Assembly (NCBI GenBank): GCA_007748055.1
Contig: CP036279.1
Location: forward strand, 7,440,001-7,504,000
Direction: 5' to 3'
From: Kolteria novifilia
Lineage (GTDB): Bacteria > Planctomycetota > Planctomycetia > Kolteriales > Kolteriaceae
Length of the DNA: 64,000 bases
How positions within the stretch are numbered: position 1 is the first letter of the stretch; each line of letters starts with the position of its first letter. Positions 17,249-26,403 of this stretch are shown in pieces. Below the pieces are notes generated by a model. That model was given only the letters and a program-made list of their open reading frames with translations. It made no database searches and was not told where the DNA came from. The position numbers were made by a program, and so were the translations under genes.

Positions 17249-18505
17249 TCAGTAGACGAACATCAGCCGCAAGAAGGCACCGTCCAACCCGAGATTGCTG
17301 GTCGAGGTCAAGAGCGTGTCGGCGTCCGACCGCTCGAAGAGGTCGATCCAGCTAACGACTTCGTAGCCGCCGATCAGCTCCCAATGCCCATGACGGAGGG
17401 AGATTCCCATCGCCGCCTCGATCATCGGAATCGAGCGATTGACCCGCCGGGTCAGGTCGTAGATCGTGTGGTTGTCCCAATGCTCGGAGAAGTCGTTGCG
17501 ATACTGTCCGTAGAAGACCCCGCCGCCGAAACGACCGAAGACACTGACCACGCGTCCCAACACCCAGTGGAGTTCGCCGTCGGCGACGAGCCCGGTGCCG
17601 CTGAACTGGTTCGTCACTCGAACGCGACTCTGCTGAGCGACCAGGAAGGGGTCGACGTAGATCGGCGATGCGTCGACATTCATGCCGAGATCGACCGAGA
17701 CGAACCGTGGACCGGCGCTGAACCGCAACGACAATCCCGGAGCCGGATCGAACCACTTCCCGAAGGAGAGCGCGTAGACGTCATAGTCGAAGCCGGCGCT
17801 CGCGGAAGCTTGATCGGCCTCGGCGAAGGTGAGCGACTGATTCGCATCCCGAGGGAGGATGACGCGTCCATTGCTCGGAGCGACCGTTCGCGAGTCATTC
17901 GTGTGCAAGTAGGTGTAGTTGAAGTCAATATCCCAGCCCGACTTGGCCTCGAACGCGAGCCCGCCGCGAACGCCGAGATCCCAATCGAGTTGCAAGCTCT
18001 CGACCGACCCGACCGGCGACTGGGGAGGCGTCCCCACGAGATCGCCATCGATGACAAAATTGAGGTTGCCGACCGTCGGACGCATGATCAGCAGGTCGGC
18101 GTAGGCGGCAATGCAGCCGCACCCCTTCACGCAGCCACACGGGGCCGCCATGACCGACTCGATCGGCGCCGGCTCCTCCATGGGAAGGCTCTCCTCCCAG
18201 GTGTGCGGCGTCCACTCCATCGGCTCGTGCCCCGGCGGGAGTTCCATGCTCGACGGGAGACTCGGCTCCCGAAGAGATTCGGACGGCATCGTGCTCGAGG
18301 GAATCGGAGCGGGGTGCGTCACGCGAGGCGCGCGACTGGTCGGCGTTCGAATCGGTGCCGGCACGAGATCGGCGTCATCGACGACTTCGATCGGCTGATT
18401 GGAGTATCCGCCCTGGGTCACGAAGGGGCCCGCGGCCCACGCGAGCCGTGGTAACATCAGCCCAAGAGTCACGCTGAGGCAAATTGCGCCGGCTCGCACG
18501 TTCAT
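17249..18505 (-). CDS. Lpg1974-type (MOMP-like) outer-membrane beta-barrel protein
   Basis: 418 residues. A signal peptide (cleaved near WAAG) is followed by a Pro-rich linker, a Cys-rich CGCVKGCGC patch (about 122-130), and then the barrel, opening with YADLLIMRPTVGNLNF as in Lpg1974/Legionella-MOMP-like porins. Repeated amphipathic strands such as DWDLGVRGGLAFEAKSGWDIDFNYTYL run to a C-terminal LRLMFVY with a terminal aromatic, the usual barrel-insertion signal. It is the first gene of a two-gene block; the divergent glycerate kinase gene starts 140 bases away, so the promoters share that spacer. Confidence 0.8.
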   Translation of the reverse strand: MNVRAGAICLSVTLGLMLPRLAWAAGPFVTQGGYSNQPIEVVDDADLVPAPIRTPTSRAPRVTHPAPIPSSTMPSESLREPSLPSSMELPPGHEPMEWTPHTWEESLPMEEPAPIESVMAAPCGCVKGCGCIAAYADLLIMRPTVGNLNFVIDGDLVGTPPQSPVGSVESLQLDWDLGVRGGLAFEAKSGWDIDFNYTYLHTNDSRTVAPSNGRVILPRDANQSLTFAEADQASASAGFDYDVYALSFGKWFDPAPGLSLRFSAGPRFVSVDLGMNVDASPIYVDPFLVAQQSRVRVTNQFSGTGLVADGELHWVLGRVVSVFGRFGGGVFYGQYRNDFSEHWDNHTIYDLTRRVNRSIPMIEAAMGISLRHGHWELIGGYEVVSWIDLFERSDADTLLTSTSNLGLDGAFLRLMFVY

Positions 18506-18645
18506 CCACTTTGCCTCTTATGCCTCGACGATCCCCACGCGACCGGCGATTGGCCGGACTCGTCCTATCCTTGTATCGAAGTCCGACGAGTGGAAAGTTT
18601 AACGAGAGTGACGATTACGACGGCGATAACGCCAAGTGAGGGAAG

Positions 18646-19782
18646 ATGCGCATCCTGATCGCGCCCGATTCGTTCAAGGAGTGTCTCTCGGCCGCCGATG
18701 TCGCCTCCTCGATGGCCGACGGCGTCAAGCGCATCGCTCCCGACGCCGAGATCCTCGAGGTCCCGATGGCCGACGGCGGAGAGGGAACGGTCGACGCTCT
18801 GGTCCAAGCGACCGGCGGCACCTTTCATCGCAAGACGGTCCGCGGCCCTCTCGGCGATCCGGTCGAGGCGACCTACGGCCTCCTCGGCAACGGTCGCACC
18901 GCGGTCATCGAGATGGCCGCCGCCTCCGGACTGATGCTCGTTCCTCCCGATCAGCGCGATCCGCTCGCCGCTTCCACTTTCGGCACGGGGGAACTGATCC
19001 AGGCCGCGGTCGAGCGAGGAGCGATTCATCTCATCGTCGGTATCGGGGGAAGCGCGACCAACGACGGCGGTGCCGGGATGGCGCAGGCTCTCGGCTACAG
19101 CCTGCTCGATGCCGACGGCAACGAGATCCCCCCCGGCGGGGCGGGACTCGAGCACTTGGCGCGCATTGATCCGTCGGGGGTCTTCCCCGGCCTCGCCGAT
19201 GTCATGATCGAAGTCGCCTGCGATGTCACCAATCCGCTCACCGGACCGACCGGCGCCTCGGCCACCTACGGCCCGCAAAAGGGCGCCACCCCGGAAATGG
19301 TCGCGACGCTCGACGGGTGCCTCAAGCACTTCGCCGAACGCATCCGCGCCGATGTCGGAATCGACGTCGAACACGTACCCGGAGCCGGTGCGGCCGGTGG
19401 ACTTGGCGGCGGCCTGATGGCGTTCACGGGGGCGACCCTTCGCCGGGGAATCGACCTGGTGATCGAAGCGGTCGACCTCGCCGGGAAGGCGGAGGGCGCC
19501 GAGCTTTGCCTCACTGGCGAAGGCGCGATCGATCACTCGAGTCAGTTCGGCAAGACGGCGGTGGGGGTGGCGGCGTGCTGTAAGCGCAAGAGCGTCCCGG
19601 TCATCGCCCTCGCCGGAGCGCTCAAGCCGGGCGTCGAGGCGGTCCTCGATCACGGCATCGATGCCTACTTTTCCATCACGCCCCGGCCCGGCACCTTGGC
19701 CGACGCCTACGCCGAGGCGAAGGAGCGACTCGCGAACACCGCCGAACAGGTGATGCGGCTCTATGTCGTGGCGAAGAGATAG
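18646..19782 (+). CDS. glxK: Glycerate kinase (GlxK/GarK type)
   Basis: A 378-residue kinase that phosphorylates D-glycerate. The N-terminus MRILIAPDSFKECLSA is the family signature, followed by MADGGEGTVDAL (46-57), GIGGSATNDGGAGMAQALGY (about 132-151) and GAGAAGGLGGGLMAF (about 246-260). The glycine-rich blocks and overall length match glycerate kinase type 1. The ATG is preceded by GAGGGAAG. It is transcribed away from the outer-membrane protein genes and stands alone, with a repeat-filled spacer downstream. It would feed glycerate into glycolysis. Confidence 0.93.
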   Translation: MRILIAPDSFKECLSAADVASSMADGVKRIAPDAEILEVPMADGGEGTVDALVQATGGTFHRKTVRGPLGDPVEATYGLLGNGRTAVIEMAAASGLMLVPPDQRDPLAASTFGTGELIQAAVERGAIHLIVGIGGSATNDGGAGMAQALGYSLLDADGNEIPPGGAGLEHLARIDPSGVFPGLADVMIEVACDVTNPLTGPTGASATYGPQKGATPEMVATLDGCLKHFAERIRADVGIDVEHVPGAGAAGGLGGGLMAFTGATLRRGIDLVIEAVDLAGKAEGAELCLTGEGAIDHSSQFGKTAVGVAACCKRKSVPVIALAGALKPGVEAVLDHGIDAYFSITPRPGTLADAYAEAKERLANTAEQVMRLYVVAKR

Positions 19783-19874
19783 CGGGTTGATCGTCACCAA
19801 CGAGGTTCCCGGTGCCGGAGAGGTTGGGCACCAATGTCCTCTTGTTGGTTGGTTCCGTGCCCACGATTCTCTTG

Positions 19875-20004
19875 GGTTCCCCGCCCACGCTTGTCGTGGG
19901 CACGCGGAACACGTTTGACGTGGGCATGCAACGACTTCAGGTGCCACTGGCTGCTTGTCGGCCAGTGCCTGCCGACTGTCGCCGATGGTGGGTCAAGACC
20001 CACC
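19875..20004. repeat. Cluster of three dispersed palindromic repeats
   Basis: Three hairpins lie side by side. At 19875-19910 a GCCCACGCTTGTCGTGGGC core is flanked by GTTCC and GGAAC. At 19941-19968 is the CACTGGCT/GCCAGTG family. At 19987-20004 is the palindrome GGTGGGTCAAGACCCACC, also found at 25129-25146 and 43356-43373. They fill the space between the glycerate kinase stop and the convergent TPR gene and could end both transcripts. Confidence 0.75.
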
Positions 20005-20046
20005 CTATATCGCCCACCCAACTTGTTTCGCGGGAAGAACGAAGGC

Positions 20047-22506
20047 CTACGTCGAGAGACGCGCGAGCGCTTCCTTGGCGTCGCTGGCCCGAGGATGGCC
20101 TGGATAGACGAGCACCATGTCGTACCACTTGCGGGCGTTCTTCGGACGGCCCGAACGCTCGTAGGCACATCCCAAGCGAAAGAGCGTCTCCGCGCCACTC
20201 TTTAGATAGTCCTTGTAGATGAGGTAGCACTCGACCGCTCGGTCGGGGTCATCCAAACGATCGAGATAGAGGTCGCCGAGCAATCGACAGGAACTGAAGT
20301 AGATCTCTTCGTCCTCGGAGCTGGCGAATCGCTCCGGCCGCGCCTGAACCACCTGCTCCAAGCACGCCGCCGCGTCGGTGTAGGCCTCTTGTCGGTAGTT
20401 GATCCGCCCAAGCAGGTAGTTCACCTGCGGAACGAGGCGCGATCCGCCGAGCGCCGCCAGTTCGAGGTAGTGCTTGACCAACTCGAGGTCGGCATCTTGC
20501 TCGAGCAGCCGTTTCGCTTCCCGGAAGCAGTACCAAAAGTCGAAGAACCGTTCGACCGCGACGAGCCGGGACTGGACTTCGGGCGGCGTGATGTCTCGAT
20601 AGAGGCGGTGCTTTTCCGCGAGCCATTCCTTCTTCTCGGCGTCGGAAAGCTGGTAGGCCAGCGCAAGCTCGACCGGCCGAATCGCCGCGAGCCGATCGCC
20701 GCGCTCTTCGTGCAGTGACTTGAGCAGACGGAGGGTTCGCTGCCCGCTGGTCGGGGCGTCGGCGTAGAGTTCGTAGTGCTCGATCGCGGCCTCGATCTCC
20801 CCCGCGGCGTGCGCTCGCTCGGCGAGTTGCCGGACCGCGTCGTAGAAGGCGGATTGCTCCACGGTCGATAGCCGACTGACGCCGACCTCGCGGCCAAAGT
20901 CTCGAATCCGCTCCCGCCAACGCCACGCTTCGTCCGAACCACGCCGTTCCTCGATCTCCGCGAGCCGCTTCCACAACGAAAGCCGCTCTTGCGTCAATCC
21001 GGTCTCGGCCACGCGCGTCGCGTCGGCGGCACCCGCGAGGTCGTTCTCTTCCTCCAACCGGCGTCGGCCCAGGTCACGCATCGCGCGAAAGTCGAACCAG
21101 TCGAGCGACTCGCCGGGGCTGGCGTGCAGGAACTTCTCGTAGAGCTCGAGCGTCACCTTCGGATAGAGAAACGCCTTGAAGGAAGCCGCGTCGGCATCGT
21201 CGGGACGTTGTTCGAGACGCCGTTCGACGCTCGCCAGAAAGGCCAAGAGATGCTGACCCGAATCGAGCAGGGCGAGACCGCCGGGCCCCGCCAGAAGCGG
21301 ATGCTTCGTCAACTCCGCCCAAACCAGGAAAAGCGCTTCGGCCTCGTGGTTGGGAATCTCGAACGTGGCGCTTGGCCGCCGGACGACCAACTGGGTCGCC
21401 ACGCGAAGGGCCTCGTCGCCACGCCGCTGGGCAAGCAGCACTCGCAGCCGCTCGTAGCCAATGGTGAGCGGCACATCGTCGCGACGATGTGCGACAATGT
21501 CGAGCAGTTGCCCCGCTTCCTCGAGCTCTTCCCCCGAGGGGTCTCGCCGATCCAGGAGGGAACGAGCGCGATCGAGGCACTCGACCGGATCGACCATCTC
21601 GAGAAGTTCCTGGTTCTCGGTCACGTTGCGTAGGTCGATACCGCGATGGACACGCCAGCTCCCGTTCCGAGCCATTTCCGATTTGGGATCGATCGCGAGG
21701 GCCCGACGGTACCAGATCAGCGCCTGCCCCAGTTGTCCCGACTGTTCATCGTGGAGCCCGCGAATGACTTGCTTCAGGACGATGAAGCTCTTCCGCGCTC
21801 GCTCGCAGTAGATGACGAAGAGGGCAAGTGGAACCAGAAGGACGAGTCGTTGGGCGGCGATCGGAAGTTGGAGGTTCGCCAGCGCCAGTGCGAGTCCAAG
21901 CGCGAGGATTCCGATCTCGAGTTCCGACTCCTCGCCACGTCCGGCCAAGACCATCAGGGAAAAGAGCAGCACCACCACGAGGGTCGCGACTCCCCCGGCG
22001 ATGCTTGTCTCGAACCTCTCCGCGAGCATCTCGCCGCCGAGGTAGGCCAGGAACCCCGCGGCCGCCGCGACGACGACGACGAAGCCGATCGCGGTCCAGC
22101 GTCGCGTCTTCGGGTCGAGCCGGAGGAAGAGGTGGAGTCCCCAGCCGAAGAGTCCCCCGACAACGACCGCCACCAGGGGAGCCCAAAGGGGCCATCCCAA
22201 GAAGAGCACCGCCACCAGCATGACGGCGAGGACCGCGACGTAGATGCTGCCGGGATGCTCGAGTATCGCGAGCACCAACGACGCCAACATATTTTGCTGC
22301 ATCGACTTCGGAACATCGGGCGCCTTGCGACGGCTCCACCAAGACAGCCCGACCATCGTCGCGAGCATCAGCACCACCGACGCGACGAGGAGCATCGCCG
22401 ACTCCGAAATGGTTTGGACACCGGCGACCACGAGGACCGCGAGCCCGAGGAACGCTCCTTTTTGCTGATACTCGAGATTGATGAGCGCTCGCGTCGACAG
22501 CGGCAT
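20047..22506 (-). CDS. Large polytopic membrane protein with C-terminal TPR repeats
   Basis: 819 residues from ATG 22506. The first 270 or so residues contain about eight hydrophobic membrane segments (for example KGAFLGLAVLVVAGVQ, SVVLMLATMVGLSWW, WTAIGFVVVVAAAAGFLAYLGG). The remainder is soluble and made of TPR-like helical pairs (LGQALIWYRRALAIDPKSEMAR, AAACLEQVVQARPERF, ECYLIYKDYLKSGAETLFRLGCAYERSGRPKNARKWYDMVL). TPRs usually hold protein partners, so a scaffolding role at the membrane is likely but not demonstrable. The reading frame extends 68 codons further upstream without similarity. Confidence 0.8.
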   Translation of the reverse strand: MPLSTRALINLEYQQKGAFLGLAVLVVAGVQTISESAMLLVASVVLMLATMVGLSWWSRRKAPDVPKSMQQNMLASLVLAILEHPGSIYVAVLAVMLVAVLFLGWPLWAPLVAVVVGGLFGWGLHLFLRLDPKTRRWTAIGFVVVVAAAAGFLAYLGGEMLAERFETSIAGGVATLVVVLLFSLMVLAGRGEESELEIGILALGLALALANLQLPIAAQRLVLLVPLALFVIYCERARKSFIVLKQVIRGLHDEQSGQLGQALIWYRRALAIDPKSEMARNGSWRVHRGIDLRNVTENQELLEMVDPVECLDRARSLLDRRDPSGEELEEAGQLLDIVAHRRDDVPLTIGYERLRVLLAQRRGDEALRVATQLVVRRPSATFEIPNHEAEALFLVWAELTKHPLLAGPGGLALLDSGQHLLAFLASVERRLEQRPDDADAASFKAFLYPKVTLELYEKFLHASPGESLDWFDFRAMRDLGRRRLEEENDLAGAADATRVAETGLTQERLSLWKRLAEIEERRGSDEAWRWRERIRDFGREVGVSRLSTVEQSAFYDAVRQLAERAHAAGEIEAAIEHYELYADAPTSGQRTLRLLKSLHEERGDRLAAIRPVELALAYQLSDAEKKEWLAEKHRLYRDITPPEVQSRLVAVERFFDFWYCFREAKRLLEQDADLELVKHYLELAALGGSRLVPQVNYLLGRINYRQEAYTDAAACLEQVVQARPERFASSEDEEIYFSSCRLLGDLYLDRLDDPDRAVECYLIYKDYLKSGAETLFRLGCAYERSGRPKNARKWYDMVLVYPGHPRASDAKEALARLST

Positions 22507-23064
22507 GATTTGCGTTCTCGCGGAGGTTAGGTCGAACTCGGGCAAGACGTCGCGAAGCCCTTGAGGTTCTAGAAGGTCGCCCGCCGGCAGTCCGCGAAGG
22601 GGCGTCTGGGAAGAAAAACAGCCCGGTTCGGCGCTGTTCTTGCCCCAGTTTGCGCAGAATCGGCCGCGGAATGTCCCAAAACGGTCCGAAATGTGGACAA
22701 GACGCTCCAACTCGCCCGAGGAAGTTCGAGCAACAGCTCACGACCTCCAGAAATGCCAAGGTTCACCGATCAGCCCTTGCGACAGGGTGTTAGGGCAACC
22801 CATACCCCGTCGGGCATGGTCCTCCAAGCTCAGCGAGAGACGCCGTCGGCAACGTTTTCGGAAAACAGGCCTTGAGGAGAGTCCCGTTCTCTGGAATAGT
22901 CTTTCCTGTGTCACCTACGGCAACGTGGGCGGCGGAGCAAAGGACAAATGAAGCGGGGATCCCTTGGTATCCCGGTTTCATTTCTTCTTTTCTCTCTTTC
23001 CTTCACGAGAAGACACGTGCGCTTGGACCGTGTGGGTGCCGCCTGCCCATGGAGCGTTTGCGCC
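22507..23064. other. Divergent spacer upstream of the TPR gene and rnc
   Basis: 558 bases with no gene I can support. The left part must hold the leftward TPR-gene promoter. The right part contains the rnc leader, including a long hairpin at 22946-22983 listed separately. Confidence 0.5.
22946..22983 (+). promoter_or_regulatory. Long hairpin in the rnc leader, followed by a pyrimidine run
   Basis: The arms AAATGAAGCGGGGAT (22946-22960) and ATCCCGGTTTCATTT (22969-22983) pair over 15 positions with one mismatch and one G-U, around an eight-base loop. They are followed by TTCTTTTCTCTC. It ends 81 bases before the RNase III start codon. It could be an attenuator/terminator or, since E. coli RNase III cuts a stem in its own leader, an autoregulatory cleavage site. 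The latter is inference by analogy. Confidence 0.6.
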
Positions 23065-23841
23065 ATGACGACGGTTAAGGCCGCCAAGAAGAAATCCAGT
23101 TCCGCATCTCGGAAGACCACCGCGAGCGTTAGCGAGCAAGAACAGTTGCTCGTCGACTGCCAGGAGCTTCTGAAGTATCAGTTCCAGGACGTCGAGCTGC
23201 TCATCAGCTCCTTGACGCACGCCTCCAGCGCCGATTCGCGCGTCGTTTCCAACGAACGACTCGAGTTTCTCGGCGATTCGGTCCTTGGCCTGGTCATTTG
23301 CGAAGTCCTCTACCACCGATTCCCCCAACTCCTCGAAGGGGAACTGACCAAGATCAAGTCGGTCGTGGTGAGTCGACGCACCTGCGCTCGCATCAGTCGC
23401 CAACTCGGGATGGAGCGGTTCCTCATCCTCGGCAAGGGAATGGCGAGCCAGTCAGTCATCCCGGCGAGCGTGATGGCCGACGTCTTCGAGTCGCTCATCG
23501 CCGCGATCTATCTCGATGGCGGCATCGATCCGGCCCGCGAGTTCGTCCTCTCCCACACCGAAGCGGAGATCGAAAAGGCGGCCAGCGGCCACCACGGCGG
23601 CAACTTCAAGTCGATCCTCCAGCAAATGTCGCAGAAGGAATTTGGCGCCACGCCGACCTACGAGATGCTCGAGGAACAGGGCCCCGATCACTCGAAGCTC
23701 TTCAGGGTCACCGCGGTCATCGGGAACTTTCGCTATCCCGCGGCCTGGGGTCGCAACAAGAAGGAAGCGGAGCAGCGCGCCGCCCTGAACGCACTCTGTC
23801 AGATCGGTGGGCGCGAAGTCCCCTACGCGGCGGACGACTAA
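23065..23841 (+). CDS. rnc: Ribonuclease III
   Basis: A 258-residue double-strand-specific endoribonuclease acting on rRNA precursors and structured RNAs. After a basic, Ser/Lys-rich leader of about 25 residues comes the catalytic domain with the signature ERLEFLGDSVL at 64-74 and the second acidic cluster ADVFESLIAAIYLDGG at 138-153. The C-terminal double-stranded-RNA-binding domain runs from about residue 180 (FKSILQQMSQKEFG through GRNKKEAEQRAALNAL). ATG 23065 is chosen because the upstream frame has no family similarity and GGAG lies ten bases before it. A repeat element starts at the base after its stop. Confidence 0.95.
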   Translation: MTTVKAAKKKSSSASRKTTASVSEQEQLLVDCQELLKYQFQDVELLISSLTHASSADSRVVSNERLEFLGDSVLGLVICEVLYHRFPQLLEGELTKIKSVVVSRRTCARISRQLGMERFLILGKGMASQSVIPASVMADVFESLIAAIYLDGGIDPAREFVLSHTEAEIEKAASGHHGGNFKSILQQMSQKEFGATPTYEMLEEQGPDHSKLFRVTAVIGNFRYPAAWGRNKKEAEQRAALNALCQIGGREVPYAADD

Positions 23842-23918
23842 CAGTCCGTTGATTTAAGCGGGCCAAGGCGAGAACGAACCCTGTTCGCCAAGATCGAGGA
23901 AAAGGAACGCGGGCGAAT
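23842..23918 (+). repeat. Stop-codon-adjacent 75-bp repeat, copy 2
   Basis: It begins CAGTCCGTTGATTTAAGC at the base immediately following the rnc TAA stop. It continues with the GGGCCAAGGCGAGAACGA block and a GCCAAGATCGAGGAAAAGG block. By eye about 80-85% of positions match copy 1 (4532-4606, other strand), which is placed identically with respect to its gene. The remaining bases to 24145 hold no other recognised feature. Confidence 0.8.
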
Positions 23919-24145
23919 ACGTCGATCCGTCGAGTTTCGCCGACGCGGAGATTGGTCAAGAGGGCCGTTCGGAGCCGGCAGCGAATAGATCAACCGGCTG
24001 CCAACCCGAGTGGGGCGGAACGCCGCCATCGTCGCCGCTCTCCATCGAGCGTCCATCGCCAGGCAAGCCGTACTCACTGTCAAGCCAACGGCGTGCGGAA
24101 ACAAATCGCAACCCTCGGTGTCGACCAGTCCCTTGGAGCATCCTC

Positions 24146-25003
24146 ATGGAGATCGAATTGACCGAGGTCAGCTCGATCCTCACGCGAACCTCGGGCTATC
24201 TTCGGCGCGTCGTCTCCCACTCCCTGCAACCCTATCGCGGATGCAGTTTCGGCCAGTCGCTGTGCGGCGTGGGATGCTACGTCCAACACAGCCCCTGGAT
24301 CATGCGTGGCCGCGAGTGGGGCACGTTCCTGGAAGTCCGCACCAACGCCGATGACGTCTACCGCCGCCAGTACAGCTCCGAGCGAGCATGGGCCCATCGT
24401 CGCGATGGGTTCTTCGGCATTTTCATGAGCAGCGCGACCGATCCCTTCCTCCCGCAGGAGGGACGTCACCGGGTCTCTCGGCGCGTCTTGGCCGCGATGG
24501 CCGAGCAACCGCCCGATCGCCTCATCCTGCAAACGCACACCCATCGCGTCCTCGATCACCGTGAGGCCATCAAGGAACTCGCCGGCAAGTGCGAACTGCG
24601 CGTCCACATCAGCATCGAAACCGATCGACGAGCGATCAAGGGACTGCCACGCCACGCCTCGCCGATCGAACGCCGCTTCGACGCCGCCCGGCAGTTGCAG
24701 CGGGAAACGGGAGCGATGGTCGTCATCACCGTCGCCCCGCTCCTCCCGATTCGCGAGCCCAAGATCTTCTTTGAGCGTGTCCGCGAGTGCGCCGACGCGG
24801 TCATCATCGATCACTTCATCGAAGGCGATGGCAGCAGCAACGGTTCCCGCACACTGCGAACTCCCTTGCCGATGGTGATGGAAGAGATCGAGCCCGGGTC
24901 GACCGCGCTCGCCTATCGCGACGAGATGGTCGCCGTCGCACGCTCGGTGATGCCCGGATGCGTCGGCGTCGGACAGATGGGCTTCGCGGGCGAATTCAGC
25001 TAG
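24146..25003 (+). CDS. Radical SAM protein, spore-photolyase-like group
   Basis: 285 residues. The N-terminus has SHSLQPYRGCSFGQSLCGVGCYVQH, in which cysteines 33, 40 and 44 are the only candidates for the 4Fe-4S cluster; their spacing (C-x6-C-x3-C) differs from the usual C-x3-C-x2-C. Downstream segments FFGIFMSSATDPFLPQE, LILQTHTHRVLD and LRVHISIETD fit the radical SAM barrel and resemble spore photolyase/Rv2578c-like proteins, for which no reaction is established. ATG 24146 has a weak upstream GGAG. The gene stands alone between two repeat-bearing spacers. Confidence 0.8.
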   Translation: MEIELTEVSSILTRTSGYLRRVVSHSLQPYRGCSFGQSLCGVGCYVQHSPWIMRGREWGTFLEVRTNADDVYRRQYSSERAWAHRRDGFFGIFMSSATDPFLPQEGRHRVSRRVLAAMAEQPPDRLILQTHTHRVLDHREAIKELAGKCELRVHISIETDRRAIKGLPRHASPIERRFDAARQLQRETGAMVVITVAPLLPIREPKIFFERVRECADAVIIDHFIEGDGSSNGSRTLRTPLPMVMEEIEPGSTALAYRDEMVAVARSVMPGCVGVGQMGFAGEFS

Positions 25004-25030
25004 GGCACTGGTCCATCTAAGTCTTGGGGC

Positions 25031-25146
25031 GCCACTGGCTCTTTGTCAGCCAGTGCCAAAGGGTTGGGGTTGCACCAACACCAACGTCAAGTTGGAACAG
25101 AGCGCTAGCCGGACAGGTTCGCGAGCAGGGTGGGTCTTGACCCACC
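25031..25146. repeat. Two dispersed palindromic repeats
   Basis: A CACTGGCT/AGCCAGTG hairpin at 25031-25057 and a GGTGGGTCTTGACCCACC palindrome at 25129-25146 lie between the convergent radical SAM and cysteine-cluster genes. Both families also occur together at 19941-20004. Confidence 0.75.
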
Positions 25147-25161
25147 ATCAGCCCTTTTCCG

Positions 25162-25602
25162 CTAGCCGCCAATCGGAAGAACGCCCCAGGAGCGTTCCCG
25201 GACACGCTTCGGCCCGAGGACCACCTCGGCGTACTCCCACAATTGGACATCGTTCTCAAAGATCTTCTCGTAGGTGAAGTCGTCGTCGTATTCACAGTCG
25301 TCGGTGGTGTGATCGCGACAGATCTGCGGCCGGTCGAGGTAGATGCCGCAGCGATTGTCCTCGAGAAGATGCTCACAGTCGCGATGAACCATTAGGTACC
25401 ACGACTCGTCCTCGACGAAGATGCTGATGTCCTTGTGGGACAGATACCAACGCATCTCGTCAAAGTCCTTCCACTTGGTGGGCGTGTCGATCGGCAGGGC
25501 GATGTAACGGCAACATTTGCCGGTGCAATACTCGCAGAGATTCGCCCCTTTGGGCAACTCGTCGCGGTTCGGCTTCCTGGCGTGCTCGGCGACCGTGATC
25601 AT
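25162..25602 (-). CDS. YkgJ-family cysteine cluster protein
   Basis: A 146-residue soluble protein with the family's cysteine pattern: C-x2-C-x3-CC near the N-terminus (23, 26, 30, 31), then HRDC, DNRCGIY, and PQICRDH (about residues 76, 85, 95), a likely zinc or iron-sulfur site. The biochemical function of YkgJ/UPF0153 proteins is not known. ATG 25602 with GAGG nine bases upstream is preferred to the ATG at 25611. It is divergent from the YdjY gene; the two share a 144-base promoter region. Confidence 0.85.
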   Translation of the reverse strand: MITVAEHARKPNRDELPKGANLCEYCTGKCCRYIALPIDTPTKWKDFDEMRWYLSHKDISIFVEDESWYLMVHRDCEHLLEDNRCGIYLDRPQICRDHTTDDCEYDDDFTYEKIFENDVQLWEYAEVVLGPKRVRERSWGVLPIGG

Positions 25603-25746
25603 GGTCTCCATCCTCGTAGGGCGGTGTCTTGCTGGATCGTACGATCGTAGCCGATCGCGACGGCCCCGTCGATGCTTGCTTCCTCCGACTCGCGGAAGAG
25701 GCACGGAGCCTTGCCGAAGCGCGCTTGCGCGATTAGTCTTGTAGCT

Positions 25747-26403
25747 ATGAACACTATCGCGGCCATCGTCTTGCTCTCGCTTCTCTCCGCCGACGGCGTC
25801 GCCAAGGGGCAAGCCGCCGACCGCGTCCGCCGCCTGACGCCCGAGTTGGAAGTCGACTTGGACAGCGGCGAAGTTCGCATCGATGCCCAGATCGTGTTGC
25901 GTGAAGGGCCGCTTGAGTTGCTGTTGTGTCCCAAGGGGGGCAAGGAACACGAGTCGATTCTCGCCGCGACGATTGAACCGCGCACCTTTCAGACGGCCCT
26001 CCTTCTGGCGGGCGCCAAACCAGGTCACCCCGCTCGCTTCGAACCGTACAAACCACCGACGGGCCAGCAGATTGAGATCCTGCTCGACGTCAAGGGAAGC
26101 GACGGGAAGATGAAGCGCCTCGATGCCCGCGAGTGGATTCAAAACGTGAAGACAAAAAAGCCGATGGACGCGACCTTCGTCTTCACGGGAAGCCAGTTTG
26201 TTCGGGCCCCAGGGGCGAAGCGGGCGACGTGGCTCGGCGACGAAGGCGACTTGGTCTGCGTGGCCAACTTCCCCGGATCGGTCATCGACATCGCCAAGGA
26301 GAGCACGACGTCCAACGCCGATCTGCTCTTTATCGCCCGCACGGCGGCGATCCCCGAGGTCGGAACGCCGGTTCGCGTCATTTTCAAACCCGTTTCTCCC
26401 TGA
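25747..26403 (+). CDS. Secreted YdjY-type protein
   Basis: 218 residues with a signal peptide (about 1-22). The segment VDLDSGEVRIDAQIVLREGPLELLLCPKGGKEHESILAATIEPRTFQTALLLAGAKPG is, from memory, the core of the YdjY domain found in planctomycete exported proteins; function unknown. A second region, KPMDATFVFTGSQFV, fits the C-terminal half of the domain. ATG 25747 begins right at the signal peptide. Its promoter must lie in the short divergent spacer with the cysteine-cluster gene. Confidence 0.8.
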   Translation: MNTIAAIVLLSLLSADGVAKGQAADRVRRLTPELEVDLDSGEVRIDAQIVLREGPLELLLCPKGGKEHESILAATIEPRTFQTALLLAGAKPGHPARFEPYKPPTGQQIEILLDVKGSDGKMKRLDAREWIQNVKTKKPMDATFVFTGSQFVRAPGAKRATWLGDEGDLVCVANFPGSVIDIAKESTTSNADLLFIARTAAIPEVGTPVRVIFKPVSP

